Of a stretch of 64,000 bases of DNA, positions 49,184-58,900 are shown piece by piece. Position numbers and translations under genes: made by a program. The notes beneath the pieces were generated by a model, which saw only the letters and a program-made list of their open reading frames with translations, was not told the origin of the DNA and did not search any database. Source of the stretch: Streptomyces sp. NBC_00483 (GTDB taxonomy: Bacteria; Actinomycetota; Actinomycetes; Streptomycetales; Streptomycetaceae). The first letter of the stretch is position 1. Each line of letters opens with the position of its first letter. The DNA is taken from contig NZ_CP107880.1 of assembly GCF_036013745.1 (NCBI RefSeq), positions 1,302,001 through 1,366,000 on the forward strand, read 5' to 3'.

Positions 49184-50031
49184 AGGCACCGGAGACAGAA
49201 GAAGCCATTCGGCTGCTGCGTACGATGACGCGTGTCCTGTGCGCGGTCGCGGTGCTCGCGCTCGTGTTCACCACCGTCAACGTCACCGGCTTCGCCCGCT
49301 CCCGCAACGTACCGCTGCCGATCGCGGTTCTCCTGGACCCGATGCTCGGCGCCGCGCTGGCCGTCGTTCTGTACGCGGACGCCCGCCTCGCCTCCTGGGG
49401 TGTCCGGCCACCCGGCTGGTCCACCGCGCTGCGCTGGTCGGCAGGCTGCACCGCGGCGTTGATGAACAGCTGGGAGTCGCTGTGGCCCGACGGACAGATC
49501 GGCTGGCCCCGCAACGCAGATCCGGCAGCGGTCCTGCTGCATCTGACACCGGCCCTGCTCTTGATCATGCTCACCGAGACGATCGCTGCCTACCGACGCA
49601 CGATCGCCATCCTCGTCAGCAGTACGAGTTCCGCCGGTCCGACAGCGGCCCCCTCGGCGCCAGCAGCCTCCACAGCCGGACCGATCGCACGTGACACCGA
49701 TCCGGATGCCGCAACACCCACACCGATCGATACGCAGCACCATGCCGCGGTAACCGAGCTTTCCGATGACACCCTGCCGGGCGGCGGGGCGGACACCGGT
49801 GGCCACGACACGCCCATACAGCGCCAGACGGCCACCATGGGCCAGCCCCGCCCCCACGACGCGGCAGACGCCGAACTGTGGGCGCACGCGGCCGCATTGG
49901 ACGCCGTCGCTCGCGACGCGACCGGTCGGCCAGTGAGCGTGTGGCGGTTGCGCACCGAACTCCGCATGGGTCCCAAGCGGGCCCAGCAGATCCGGACACA
50001 GCTGCTGGCCCACCACCGACAGCCGACGTGA
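49180..50031 (+). CDS. SpdB/DUF2637-like membrane protein with a DNA-binding tail
   Basis: A 283-residue protein. Four membrane helices in the first 135 residues (VLCAVAVLALVFTTVNVTGFA; LPIAVLLDPMLGAALAVVLYADARLA; ALRWSAGCTAALMNSW; AAVLLHLTPALLLIMLTE) resemble DUF2637/SpdB proteins of actinomycete plasmids. A Thr/Pro/Ala-rich linker (about 145-210) leads to a C-terminal helix-turn-helix-like segment (ARDATGRPVSVWRLRTELRMGPKRAQQIRTQLL). SpdB proteins spread elements between hyphal compartments. The DNA-binding tail suggests that it tethers DNA to the membrane. Overlaps the wall hydrolase by ATGA; last gene of the tight operon. Confidence 0.78.
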   Translation: MKAPETEEAIRLLRTMTRVLCAVAVLALVFTTVNVTGFARSRNVPLPIAVLLDPMLGAALAVVLYADARLASWGVRPPGWSTALRWSAGCTAALMNSWESLWPDGQIGWPRNADPAAVLLHLTPALLLIMLTETIAAYRRTIAILVSSTSSAGPTAAPSAPAASTAGPIARDTDPDAATPTPIDTQHHAAVTELSDDTLPGGGADTGGHDTPIQRQTATMGQPRPHDAADAELWAHAAALDAVARDATGRPVSVWRLRTELRMGPKRAQQIRTQLLAHHRQPT

Positions 50032-50061
50032 CCCCTCTCGCGATCGGCGCCACTGCCGCAT

Positions 50062-50086
50062 CTTGGGCCGATCCGATCGGCCCAAG
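50062..50086. promoter_or_regulatory. 25-bp near-perfect palindrome after the transfer operon
   Basis: Arms CTTGGGCCGATC and GATCGGCCCAAG are exact 12-bp inverted copies around a single C. It starts 31 bp after the stop at 50031. CCGATCGG, the heart of this palindrome, recurs at 50191-50198 and 50221-50228, and GCGATCGG spans 50039-50046. It could be a terminator, the operator of the next regulator or part of an origin of transfer. No T-run follows. Confidence 0.55.
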
Positions 50087-50311
50087 AACGCCGCTTGACT
50101 TCCTGGCGCATCGAGAGCGTCCATGGTCGCAGCCGGCCCCGCCGCCACCGATTATCAATCGACAAGCAGATCGACGGCGCGGGACCGGGTCCGATCGGGA
50201 TCTCCGTGCTGCGCACGCGGCCGATCGGACACCGCGACGCCACACGGCGCCGCACCCCGGCCGGGGACCTCATCCAACCCAGCGTCACTCAGCGGAATTT
50301 GAGGCCCCACC

Positions 50312-51049
50312 ATGTCCGACACCCACACGCCCACCGACACCACACCGACCGCCACGGTGCACGTCCTCCATCCGATGCCCGCCGCCGACCCCCTGCCCGA
50401 ACTGAGCGGCGCCCCCGCTGCCGTACACGCCGAGCTCCTCGACCGTCCCGCAGCCGCCACCACCGCCGAACTCGCCCTCGCTGTCGGCCTGAGCCGCTCC
50501 ACCACCGGCAAGGCGCTGACCACACTTGAGTCCACCGGTCTCGCGACGCGCGAACGCGGCACACGCAACGGCACTCACCGAACCCCTGACCGCTGGCTCC
50601 CAAGCCCCAGCAACCCCGTCGACACCACGCCCAGCCCGACCGAGACCATCACGGCGGGCACGTCCACTTCCGACCCGAACACCGAGGACGACGCACACTC
50701 CGCACCCAACGAAACAGCTAGGCCCGCTTCGACCGTGGATGATGCGACTCCGGCCGCGACGGCGACCGCGACTCACTTGAACGGGCCCGTTGTTCCAGCT
50801 CCCACCGTGCCGAGCAGCAAGGCCCGGCTCGCACCCGGCGCGCTGCACCATCTCGTAACCGCACACCTCCAAGCGCACCCGGAAGAGGCATTCACCGCCA
50901 CGAAGATCAGTCGGATCATCGAAAAGTCCTCGGGGGCCATCGCGAACTGCCTGGCCAAGCTGACGGCCCAGGGCGTCGCAGTGCAAGTCACCGAGCGCCC
51001 CCGTACCTACCAGCTCGCTCCGGCCTCCCCGGCAACCACGCAGAAGTAG
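50312..51049 (+). CDS. Double winged-helix DNA-binding protein
   Basis: A 245-residue protein with two probable winged-helix domains. The first, at about residues 36-85, is MarR-like (AVHAELLDRPAAATTAELALAVGLSRSTTGKALTTLESTGLATRERG). The second, at about 170-232, contains LHHLVTAHLQAHPEEAFTATKISRIIEKSSGAIANCLAKLTAQGVAV. The linker is Thr/Ser/Pro-rich and disordered. Such proteins are recurrent at the ends of actinomycete T4SS operons, but no defined function is known to me. The CCGATCGG cluster in the 280 bp upstream is a plausible target. A 13-bp-stem hairpin follows 20 bp after the stop. Confidence 0.76.
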   Translation: MSDTHTPTDTTPTATVHVLHPMPAADPLPELSGAPAAVHAELLDRPAAATTAELALAVGLSRSTTGKALTTLESTGLATRERGTRNGTHRTPDRWLPSPSNPVDTTPSPTETITAGTSTSDPNTEDDAHSAPNETARPASTVDDATPAATATATHLNGPVVPAPTVPSSKARLAPGALHHLVTAHLQAHPEEAFTATKISRIIEKSSGAIANCLAKLTAQGVAVQVTERPRTYQLAPASPATTQK

Positions 51050-51069
51050 CCCTCTCGATGCCCCTTCAC

Positions 51070-51102
51070 GGCCGGGCCCGCCGCACCATGGCGGGCCCGG
51101 CC
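51070..51102 (+). terminator. Strong GC hairpin ending the element's rightward genes
   Basis: GGCCGGGCCCGCC and GGCGGGCCCGGCC form a perfect 13-bp stem with a 7-base loop, 20 bp after the stop at 51049. No T-run follows, typical of actinomycete hairpin terminators. Confidence 0.7.
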
Positions 51103-51611
51103 AGCCCGTGTCGACACCACGCGGGCGTTCCCGCCGTCACACGGCTTCGATAGTTCCGCCTGCATGCGCCGAAGCACGGAACCGGCAAAGCCCTCGTCGC
51201 ACGCCAGTCCATCGAGGCCGCCACGTACCCATATCGCCGTCATACCACCCGAGTTGCATGCCCGTTGACCATGTTGCCGCGCCTCGAACTCCAAGATCCT
51301 CGTCAGAGTCAAGATGAGGACACGACAGGGGCGCGCACTGACACAGGAGTTGCTTCGCGCATCCGTGAACTGGGCTTGACCTACCGCCCATTCACATCTG
51401 CGACAGAGTCGTTGGAAGGCGGGGCGTGATCTTACGGCGGCCGGAAGGTTACAGAACTGCACCATCCACCTGCACAACCATTTTCACATGTGCTCAAGCT
51501 CACCTTACGACTGTCCATCTTGCCCCTTCGCTACCCAAGTGCCCCCTAGTCAATGCCTGTATGGAGCACCTAAGTTCACGGCGGAAATAATGAAACTTGC
51601 ATGAGTAGAGC
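51103..51611. other. Gap of about 510 bp before the LamG gene
   Basis: No gene is recognised. Base composition is lower in GC than elsewhere, especially from 51490 to 51611, which fits a promoter region for the large gene at 51618. This stretch could also contain the right edge of the conjugative element. No tRNA gene, inverted repeat or copy of the left-edge sequence was found. Confidence 0.4.
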
Positions 51612-51617
51612 GTGGGG

Positions 51618-54600
51618 ATGATGCAAAGAGTGGGGCGGGGGCCGTTCGGACGGCGCTGGTGGGGGGTGATTGTCAGCGCGGCACTTGGGGTGGGTGTGCT
51701 GCCGACGCTCATCACTGTCAGTGCCGCGCCAGCGGTGGCGGCGAGCACGCCAGGCGCCGAGGTGAACGGGGCGGCGGTCTCGGAGGACGAGGCGCTGGCA
51801 AAGGCGAAGAAATCGGGGGAGCCGGTCGAGGTGCTCTCCCAGCGTGGGGAGAGCAGCGAGGTCTACGCGACCCCGCAGGGCGATCTCGAGGCCCGCGAGT
51901 ATCTGCGTCCGGTGTGGACGCGGCAGAGCGGCGGCTGGAAGCACGTCGACATGGATCTGGCGGTGACCGAACAGGACGCGGTCGCCCCCAAGGCCACCAC
52001 CGTGGACCTGCAGTTTTCCAATGGCGGCGACAAGGCACCGCTGGTGCGCCTGGAGCGTGCGGGACGGGAGTTGAGCCTGTCGTGGCCGAAGGCACTGCCG
52101 AAGCCGGAACTATCAGGGGCGGTGGCGACGTATCCGTCCGTGCTGCCTGATGTCGATCTGCGAATGACGGCGCAGGAGGACGGCTTCAGTCAGCTTCTGG
52201 TGGTGAAGACTGCCGAAGCTGCTGCCAGTTCGGAACTGGCCGAGGTGCGGCTGAAGCTTGCCGCCGACGGCATGGACGTGAAGGAGACCGCGGAGGGTGG
52301 CCTGGAGGCCATCGACAAGGGCGCCAAGGGGGCGGTCTTCGAAGCTCCGAAGCCGATGATGTGGGACTCCAGCCCCGGCGAAGCGCCGGCCGCGAAGACT
52401 CTCAGCTCGTCCATTGCGACGACCGGCGCGGACGGCGAACCGGGCGCGGGCGAGTCCGGCAAGCTGACGCCTGTGGACGTCCACATCCCGGACGACCAGA
52501 GCGAGTTGGTACTGACCCCGGACCAGGACGTGCTGACGGGGCAGGGCACGCACTACCCCGTGTTCATCGACCCGCAGTGGTACTCGCCGCGGGCCTCGGC
52601 CTGGACGATGGCGTCCAAGTACTGGGCGTCCTCGCCGCAGTACAAGTTCAACGGTGACTCCGATGCCGGCATGGGCTACTGCAACTGGTCGTATTGCCAG
52701 CCCCACGACACCAAGCGGCTGTTCTACCGGATTCCGGTGTCGAAGTTCGCGGGCAAGTCGATCCTGTCGGCGGAGTTCGTCGCCCGCAACACGTGGTCGG
52801 CCTCCTGCTCGGACCGGTCGGTGGAACTGTGGCAGACCAAGGGGATCTCGTCGTCGACGACGTGGAACTCACAGAGTGCGTCCGGGTTCTGGATCAAGCA
52901 GTTGGCGTCGAAGTCGTTCGCCTACGGGTATTCGGGCTGCAGTGCGAAGGATGCCGAGTTCAGTGTGAAGTCGGCGGTGCAGTCGGCCGCCAACGCGCAT
53001 GACTCCACGATGACGTTCGGGCTGCGGGCGGGGAGCGAGTCGGACGCGTATGCGTGGAAGCGGTTCTCCGACAAGGCGTATCTGCGGGTGAAGTACAACC
53101 GTCCGCCCGCGCAGTTGAAGTCCTCGCAGCTGACGATGGAGTACGGCGGCACGTGCAAGCCCTCCTCGAACCCCGCCCGCGTGCGCACTCTCGGGAAGAT
53201 CACGGCCAACAATGTGACGGACCCGGACGGGGACAGTGTGGCGGTGCAGTTCCAGGCGAAGTGGGACGGCGGCTCGTGGAGCCCGTCCAAGAGCACCATG
53301 AAGTCTTCAGGATCCAATATCCGGATCAGCCTGCCGTCGACGATCCCGCAGAACAAGACGGTCAACTGGTACGCGCGCGTGTATGACGGTGCGCAGTATT
53401 CGCCGTGGTCGTACGCGGGGGATCCACAGGCCTGCTACTTCATCTACGACACGTCTGTGCCCAAGGCGCCCAGTGTCGTTTCCGGTCAGTACCCGGAGTC
53501 CAACCCCGATGATCCTGACGACCCGTGGTACGACGGGGTGGGCCAGTACGGTTCGTTCACCATCGACTCGGCCAGTACGGATGTGACCACATACCGGTAC
53601 GGCATCAACACCGACCCGTCATCCAAGAACAAGATCACCACCTCGGGCGGGGCCCCGCAAATCGCGCAAGTGCTGCCGGCCGAGACGGGCGTCAACTTCG
53701 TGACGGCACAGGCGTTCGACTCGGCGGGTAACGGCAGCGAGATCCGCACCTACCAGTTCCGGGTGAAGGCCGGCCAGCCGTCCCGCGCCACCTGGCAAAT
53801 GGACGAGGCGGCAGGGGCCAGCGAGGCAAAGGGCTCCACCCCCGCGCGCACGCTCGCCCTGCACGGCGGGGCAACGCCGGGCGTGGAGGGTGCCAATGGC
53901 ACCGCAGTGCAGTTCAACGGCACCGACGCCTACGCCTCCACAGACCTCTCTCCGGTCAACACCAGCGGCGGGTTCGCCGTCTCGGCGTGGGTAAAGCTCG
54001 ACAAGCTCCCCACCGCGACCGCGGACGTCGCACTGATCCCCGGCAACAACGCGTCCGGCATGGAGCTGTACTACTCCACCACGTATGGCTGGTCGTTCAA
54101 CCAGTACAAGTCCGACGACGCCTCCAGCGGCATGGTGCGTGCTCACCAGGGCGACACCAGCAAGGTGAAGGCCGACACCTGGACGCATCTGGTGGGCTCC
54201 TATTCCTCCACAGAGGATCTGCTGCAGCTGTACGTGGACGGCCAGCTGGCCGATTCGGTCTCTTACGACGCACCCTGGACGGCACGGCGCGGCCTGCTGG
54301 TCGGCGCCAAGAACTTCACCGGTACACCCAGCGCCCTCTTCCCTGGTGCCATCGACGAGTTGCAGATCTTCGACAAGCCGCTGGCGCAGGACGAGGTCGA
54401 CAAGCTGAAGGCCAAGCAGAGCGTCGGTGACCCCGGCCGCCCGGCCATCGCCCTCTTCGACATGGACGAGGCGGCGGACGCCACCGAACTGGCTGGACAC
54501 GGCGGCGTCTTGCCCGCCAAGTACAACGGCACGGTCTCCCCCGGCATGGAGGGCATCGCGGGCAAGGCCACCAAGTTCGACGGCACCAGCGGCTACGCAA

Positions 54601-55862
54601 AGATCGGGCAGACCAGCGGCCCGCACATCAACACCGAGCGCAGCTTCACCGTCTCGTCGTGGGCGAAACTGGACAAGAAGCCAGCCGGCGCCGCGGTGAT
54701 CACCGCGCAGGCCGGCAAAGCGGCTCCCGGCTTTGAGCTGTACTACTCGGCCACCTACGACCGGTGGGCGTTCAACCAGTACTCCAGTGACAGCGCGGAT
54801 GCCAAACCGGTACGCGCGATGCAGGCCGACGGCACCAGCGCGCGAGCCGGCGAGTGGGTGCACCTGGTGGGTGTGCACGACACCACCGCCAACACCCTCA
54901 CTCTGTACGTGAACGGAGTGAAGGCCGGCACGCAGACGCTTACGGACGCGTTCTACGCAGACCAGTCGATGTACATCGGCGCCAGCAGCTACGGCGGGGC
55001 CATGGGCGCATACTTCCCCGGAACCATCGACGACGTACGGGTGATGGACCGGCCTGCCTCCGCCGAGGAGGTTGCGCAGATGTACCGCCAGCGGCCACTG
55101 GTCAAGGCCCGCTGGAACTTCGAGACCGTCACCGATGCCACCCCGGCCACCAGCCCGGACTCCTCGGACAATGCCAACACCATGACGTTGGGTGGCCAGG
55201 CCCAGCAGGGCACGGGCTGGGTCGACTTCAACGGGCTGCAGCTGGACGGTGTGGACGACTACGCCAGTTCCAAGAGCCAGCCGCTGGACACCTCGGCCAG
55301 CTTCACCGTCACCGCCTGGGCTCAGGCCGCCGCGCTTCCCACCGGCAACGCCAGCGTTGTCTCGGCCGCGGGCACGCACACCAGCGCCTTCGACCTGCAC
55401 TTCACCCCGGACTCCGCCAACGCGGACGGGATGGGCAGTTACAGCGCGGACATCCGCACCAGCGACACGGCCGGCGCCGGTACCGACAGCGTGTCGAACA
55501 CGGAGTTCTACGACGCCCGGGACTGGAACCATCTGGCGCTGGTGTACGACGGGTTCGCCAAGGAGGCCCGCCTGTATGTCAACGGTGTACTGCAGGAGAC
55601 CGCCTGCAGCGACGCCGACGGCAACGGAGATGCGGACGACAGCGGCTGCCAGGACCTGATTGCCTGGGCCGACAATGTCCTCGCGTTCAAGGCCGACGGC
55701 ACCCTGCAGGTCGGCCGCGCCAAGACTGCGGATGCCTTCGGGCAGTACTTCCCCGGCGTCATCGACGATGTGTGGACCTTCCAGGGCGCGCTGAGCGATG
55801 CCCAGATCGAGCAGCTAGCGATCAGCTGGTTCGACGTACCCACCGAGGTGCCGGGCAACTGA
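51618..55862 (+). CDS. Large secreted DNRLRE/LamG (concanavalin-like) protein
   Basis: A secreted protein of about 1,414 residues. A signal peptide (RRWWGVIVSAALGVGVLPTLITVSAAPAVAA) is followed by a region with YATPQGDLEAREYLRPVWTR. A DNRLRE-like domain follows (about 315-500: FIDPQWYSPRASAWTMASKYW). Fibronectin-like strands come next, then three LamG/jelly-roll repeats (about 715-935, 945-1160, 1165-1405) with the recurrent VQFNGTDAYAST, GFAVSAWVKLDK, FPGAIDELQIFDKPL pattern. Such proteins bind carbohydrate or cell surfaces. The start is uncertain among GTG 51612, ATG 51618 and ATG 51621. It precedes an RHS toxin gene with a terminator between. The pair often occurs in Streptomyces, perhaps as an adhesin and toxin module. 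Confidence 0.88.
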   Translation: MMQRVGRGPFGRRWWGVIVSAALGVGVLPTLITVSAAPAVAASTPGAEVNGAAVSEDEALAKAKKSGEPVEVLSQRGESSEVYATPQGDLEAREYLRPVWTRQSGGWKHVDMDLAVTEQDAVAPKATTVDLQFSNGGDKAPLVRLERAGRELSLSWPKALPKPELSGAVATYPSVLPDVDLRMTAQEDGFSQLLVVKTAEAAASSELAEVRLKLAADGMDVKETAEGGLEAIDKGAKGAVFEAPKPMMWDSSPGEAPAAKTLSSSIATTGADGEPGAGESGKLTPVDVHIPDDQSELVLTPDQDVLTGQGTHYPVFIDPQWYSPRASAWTMASKYWASSPQYKFNGDSDAGMGYCNWSYCQPHDTKRLFYRIPVSKFAGKSILSAEFVARNTWSASCSDRSVELWQTKGISSSTTWNSQSASGFWIKQLASKSFAYGYSGCSAKDAEFSVKSAVQSAANAHDSTMTFGLRAGSESDAYAWKRFSDKAYLRVKYNRPPAQLKSSQLTMEYGGTCKPSSNPARVRTLGKITANNVTDPDGDSVAVQFQAKWDGGSWSPSKSTMKSSGSNIRISLPSTIPQNKTVNWYARVYDGAQYSPWSYAGDPQACYFIYDTSVPKAPSVVSGQYPESNPDDPDDPWYDGVGQYGSFTIDSASTDVTTYRYGINTDPSSKNKITTSGGAPQIAQVLPAETGVNFVTAQAFDSAGNGSEIRTYQFRVKAGQPSRATWQMDEAAGASEAKGSTPARTLALHGGATPGVEGANGTAVQFNGTDAYASTDLSPVNTSGGFAVSAWVKLDKLPTATADVALIPGNNASGMELYYSTTYGWSFNQYKSDDASSGMVRAHQGDTSKVKADTWTHLVGSYSSTEDLLQLYVDGQLADSVSYDAPWTARRGLLVGAKNFTGTPSALFPGAIDELQIFDKPLAQDEVDKLKAKQSVGDPGRPAIALFDMDEAADATELAGHGGVLPAKYNGTVSPGMEGIAGKATKFDGTSGYAKIGQTSGPHINTERSFTVSSWAKLDKKPAGAAVITAQAGKAAPGFELYYSATYDRWAFNQYSSDSADAKPVRAMQADGTSARAGEWVHLVGVHDTTANTLTLYVNGVKAGTQTLTDAFYADQSMYIGASSYGGAMGAYFPGTIDDVRVMDRPASAEEVAQMYRQRPLVKARWNFETVTDATPATSPDSSDNANTMTLGGQAQQGTGWVDFNGLQLDGVDDYASSKSQPLDTSASFTVTAWAQAAALPTGNASVVSAAGTHTSAFDLHFTPDSANADGMGSYSADIRTSDTAGAGTDSVSNTEFYDARDWNHLALVYDGFAKEARLYVNGVLQETACSDADGNGDADDSGCQDLIAWADNVLAFKADGTLQVGRAKTADAFGQYFPGVIDDVWTFQGALSDAQIEQLAISWFDVPTEVPGN

Positions 55863-55868
55863 CCGACC

Positions 55869-55909
55869 GGGTGTGGGGCGCCGGGCCAATATCCCGGCGC
55901 CCCACACCC
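55869..55909 (+). terminator. Hairpin with 17-bp perfect stem after the LamG gene
   Basis: GGGTGTGGGGCGCCGGG and CCCGGCGCCCCACACCC pair perfectly around a 7-base loop, starting seven bases after the stop at 55862. It separates the LamG gene from the RHS toxin gene, which therefore needs its own promoter or partial read-through. Confidence 0.78.
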
Positions 55910-55979
55910 CTTCCCGCAAGAACCCGTACGCCCCGAGACCGTGGCTACGCACGTCCTCCGACAGGAAATTGATCCAGAA

Positions 55980-58900
55980 ATGCACGGAATAAGACGGCCA
56001 CGCCGCACCGTGAAGCTTCTACGGCGCAGAATCGCGCTGGGAGCTTCTACGGTCATGGTGGCCACCCTCGTTCAAGCGGTCGCCTTCGCTTCGGTTGCAG
56101 ACGCCGCAGGTACCGGCCGCCCCGGGATCACCAACCCCGACAAGCCCATAGCGGGCAAGGCTCTCAAGCACGGCAAGGCTCGCACGGTCCAGAAAGGCTC
56201 CCGTACACCGCAGAAGGCGCCGAAGGCCACGTGGCCCTCGCCCGACGACGCGGTTGTTAGCCTCGCCGAGCCGGCCTCGAAGGCAGGCCGCCCGGTCCAG
56301 GCCAAGGGGTTGCCGCTCCAGCTCAACACCCCCTCCATCAAGCAGACCAAGAAGCCCCTCGACGGCAAGATCACCACGCGTGTTCTGCCGCAGAAGGCTG
56401 CGAAGCAGGCCGGCGTCGACGGGCTGCTGTTCACCCTCCAGCCGGAGTCCACCAAGGATTCGGGCACGGTCGGCACCACGGTGGATTACGCGGACTTCGC
56501 TGAGGCGTACGGCGGCGGCTACGGCTCCCGCCTGACCCTCGTCGAACTGCCTGCGTGCGCCCTGACCACGCCCGACAAGGCAACATGCCGGAGCGCCACG
56601 CCCGTCGCGACGGACAACGACACCGAGCAGCAGAGGCTGACCGCAAGCACGGTCCCGCTGAAGGCTGGAACGCCCACGGTCCTGGCCGCGCTCGCGGGCG
56701 ACTCGGCGAAGACCGGCGACTACAAGGCGACGCCGCTGGCCCCCTCGGCGACCTGGAGCACAGACCTCAACACCGGTGACTTCGGCTGGTCCTACGACAT
56801 TCCCGCGCCCGAAGTACCCGGCGAGATGTCCCCCAAGGTCGCGCTGTCGTACTCCTCGGGGACCATCGACGGCCGCACCGGCAACACCAACAACCAGTCC
56901 TCCTGGGTCGGTGACGGCTTCGACCTGTCCCCCGGCTATGTCGAGCGGCGCTACAAGCCGTGCGCGGACGACGGGCAGAAGGCCGACGACGGCGTCAACA
57001 AGCCCGGCGACCTGTGCTGGGGCTACGACAACGCCTACATCACCTTCAACGGCAAGGGCGGCGAACTCGTCCCCACTGGCACGGCCGACGAGTTCCGATT
57101 CCAGAAGGACGACGGATCGCGCATCGCCCGCCTGAAGTCCACCGCCCGCGGCAACGGCGACAACGACGGCGAATACTGGCGGGTGACCGACCCGGAGGGC
57201 AACCGCTACTACTTCGGCTACAACCGGCTGCCCGGCTGGGCATCGGGCAAGGAGAGCACCGACTCCACCTGGGCCGCCCCCGTCTACGGCGACGATGCCG
57301 ACGAGCCCTGCCATGCCGCCACGTTCACCGAATCCTGGTGCCAGCAGGCATGGCGGTGGAACCTCGATTACGCCGTCGACGCCCATGGCAATGCAATCGC
57401 CTACTACTACAACAAGGAAGACAACTCCTACGGGCGCAACCTCAAGGCATCCGACGACACCCGCTACACCCGCGGCGGCTACCTCGACCGCATTGAGTAC
57501 GGCCTGAAGTCGTCCTCCATGTACGGAACGAAGGCCCTGGCCAAGGTCGACTTCGCCAGCTCCGAGCGTTGCATCGCTGACAGCCACACCGACTGCTCGT
57601 CGATCTCCAAGGACGCGTTCTACTGGTACGACACCCCGTGGGACATGAACTGCGAGGAGGCCACCGACTGCGACGAAGGCCGGCTCGCACCGTCGTTTTG
57701 GACCCGCAAGCGGCTGACAGGCATCACCACCCAGGTCCTCAAGGACGACACGTACAGCAAGGTCGACTCGTGGAAACTGACCCACCGCTGGGGCCAGGCC
57801 GACGTCGACTACCAACTGCTGCTGGACTCCATCCAGCACACCGGCCACACCGCCACCCCTGAGATCACGCTGCCGAAGACCAGCTTCGCGTACACACAGC
57901 TGGCCAACCGGATGGACAAGACGGGTGACGGCTACGCGCCGTTCATCAAGGCGCGCCTGTCCACGATCACGGACGAGTACGGCGGCCAGACCGACGTCAA
58001 CTACTCCGGCGAGGCCTGCGACGCGTCCTCGCTGCCGACCCCGCAGACGAACACGGCGCGCTGCTACCCACAGATGCTGGGCGGCTCGGACACAGAGGAC
58101 CCCGAGCAGCACTGGTTCAACAAGTACGTGGTCGACTCGGTGACCGCGACCGACCGCACCGGTGGCGCACCGGATTCGGTCACCGCGTACGAATATCTGG
58201 GCGGCGCCGCCTGGCACTACGACGACGATGACGGCCTGACCAAGCAGAAGCACAAGACCTGGTCGCAGTGGCGTGGTTATGGTCACGTCCGCGTCAAGAC
58301 CGGCGGCCAGGGCGGCGCCTCGGCCCTGACAACCCAAGAGGACTCCTACTTTTTGCGCGGAATGGACGGTGACCGCAAGGACACCTCTGGTGGCACCAAG
58401 TCCGTCTCCGTCACCCTCGGCGATGGCGAAGGCGACCCGATCACCGACCACGAGTCGGCGGCCGGCTTCGCCTACAAAACGGTCAAGTACTCCGGGCCCG
58501 GCGGAAACGTCCTGGAGAAGACCATCGAGCGGCCCTGGCACCACCAGACCGCCAAGCGTGTGCGCACCTGGGGAACGGTGACCGCAAACTTCACTGGAAC
58601 CGCCAGCTCCAAGACCTACACCTCGCTGGACGACGGAGCGGGCACCAAGTGGCGCACCACCGCCCAATCGACGGCCTACGACACCGCTGCCGGCCGGGCG
58701 ACTCAGGTCAACGACGAGGGAGATACGTCCACCACGGCGGACGACCAGTGCACCCGCACCACCTACGCCACGAACACCGAAAAAAATATCCTCACCCTGC
58801 CCTCACGAGAGGAGACGGTCGCCGTCAACTGTGCGACCACTCCGGACCGTTCCAAGGACGGCGTGGTCGTCTCTGACGAGCGCACCGCCTACGACGGTGG

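Larger units (their letters stand above)
33467..51049. mobile_element. Integrative and conjugative element with a type IV secretion system
   Basis: An integrase and excisionase at the left end, a DNA methyltransferase block, then a long rightward operon coding pilin, VirB6-like, PrgI-like, VirB4, VirD4, replication-relaxation protein, wall hydrolase and SpdB/DUF2637-like protein, closed by an HTH gene and a hairpin at 51070. This differs from the single-protein TraB transfer of classical actinomycete elements. The edges are estimated from gene content; no attL/attR pair was identified. The large LamG and RHS genes immediately to the right may be cargo of the same element. Confidence 0.7.

Noticed and set aside
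56019..58667. An 882-codon open frame on the minus strand opposite the RHS gene
   Set aside because: Antisense shadow of the RHS coding sequence; composition is dominated by V, G, A and R with no recognisable motif. The same applies to 53619-55532 and 60342-62789.
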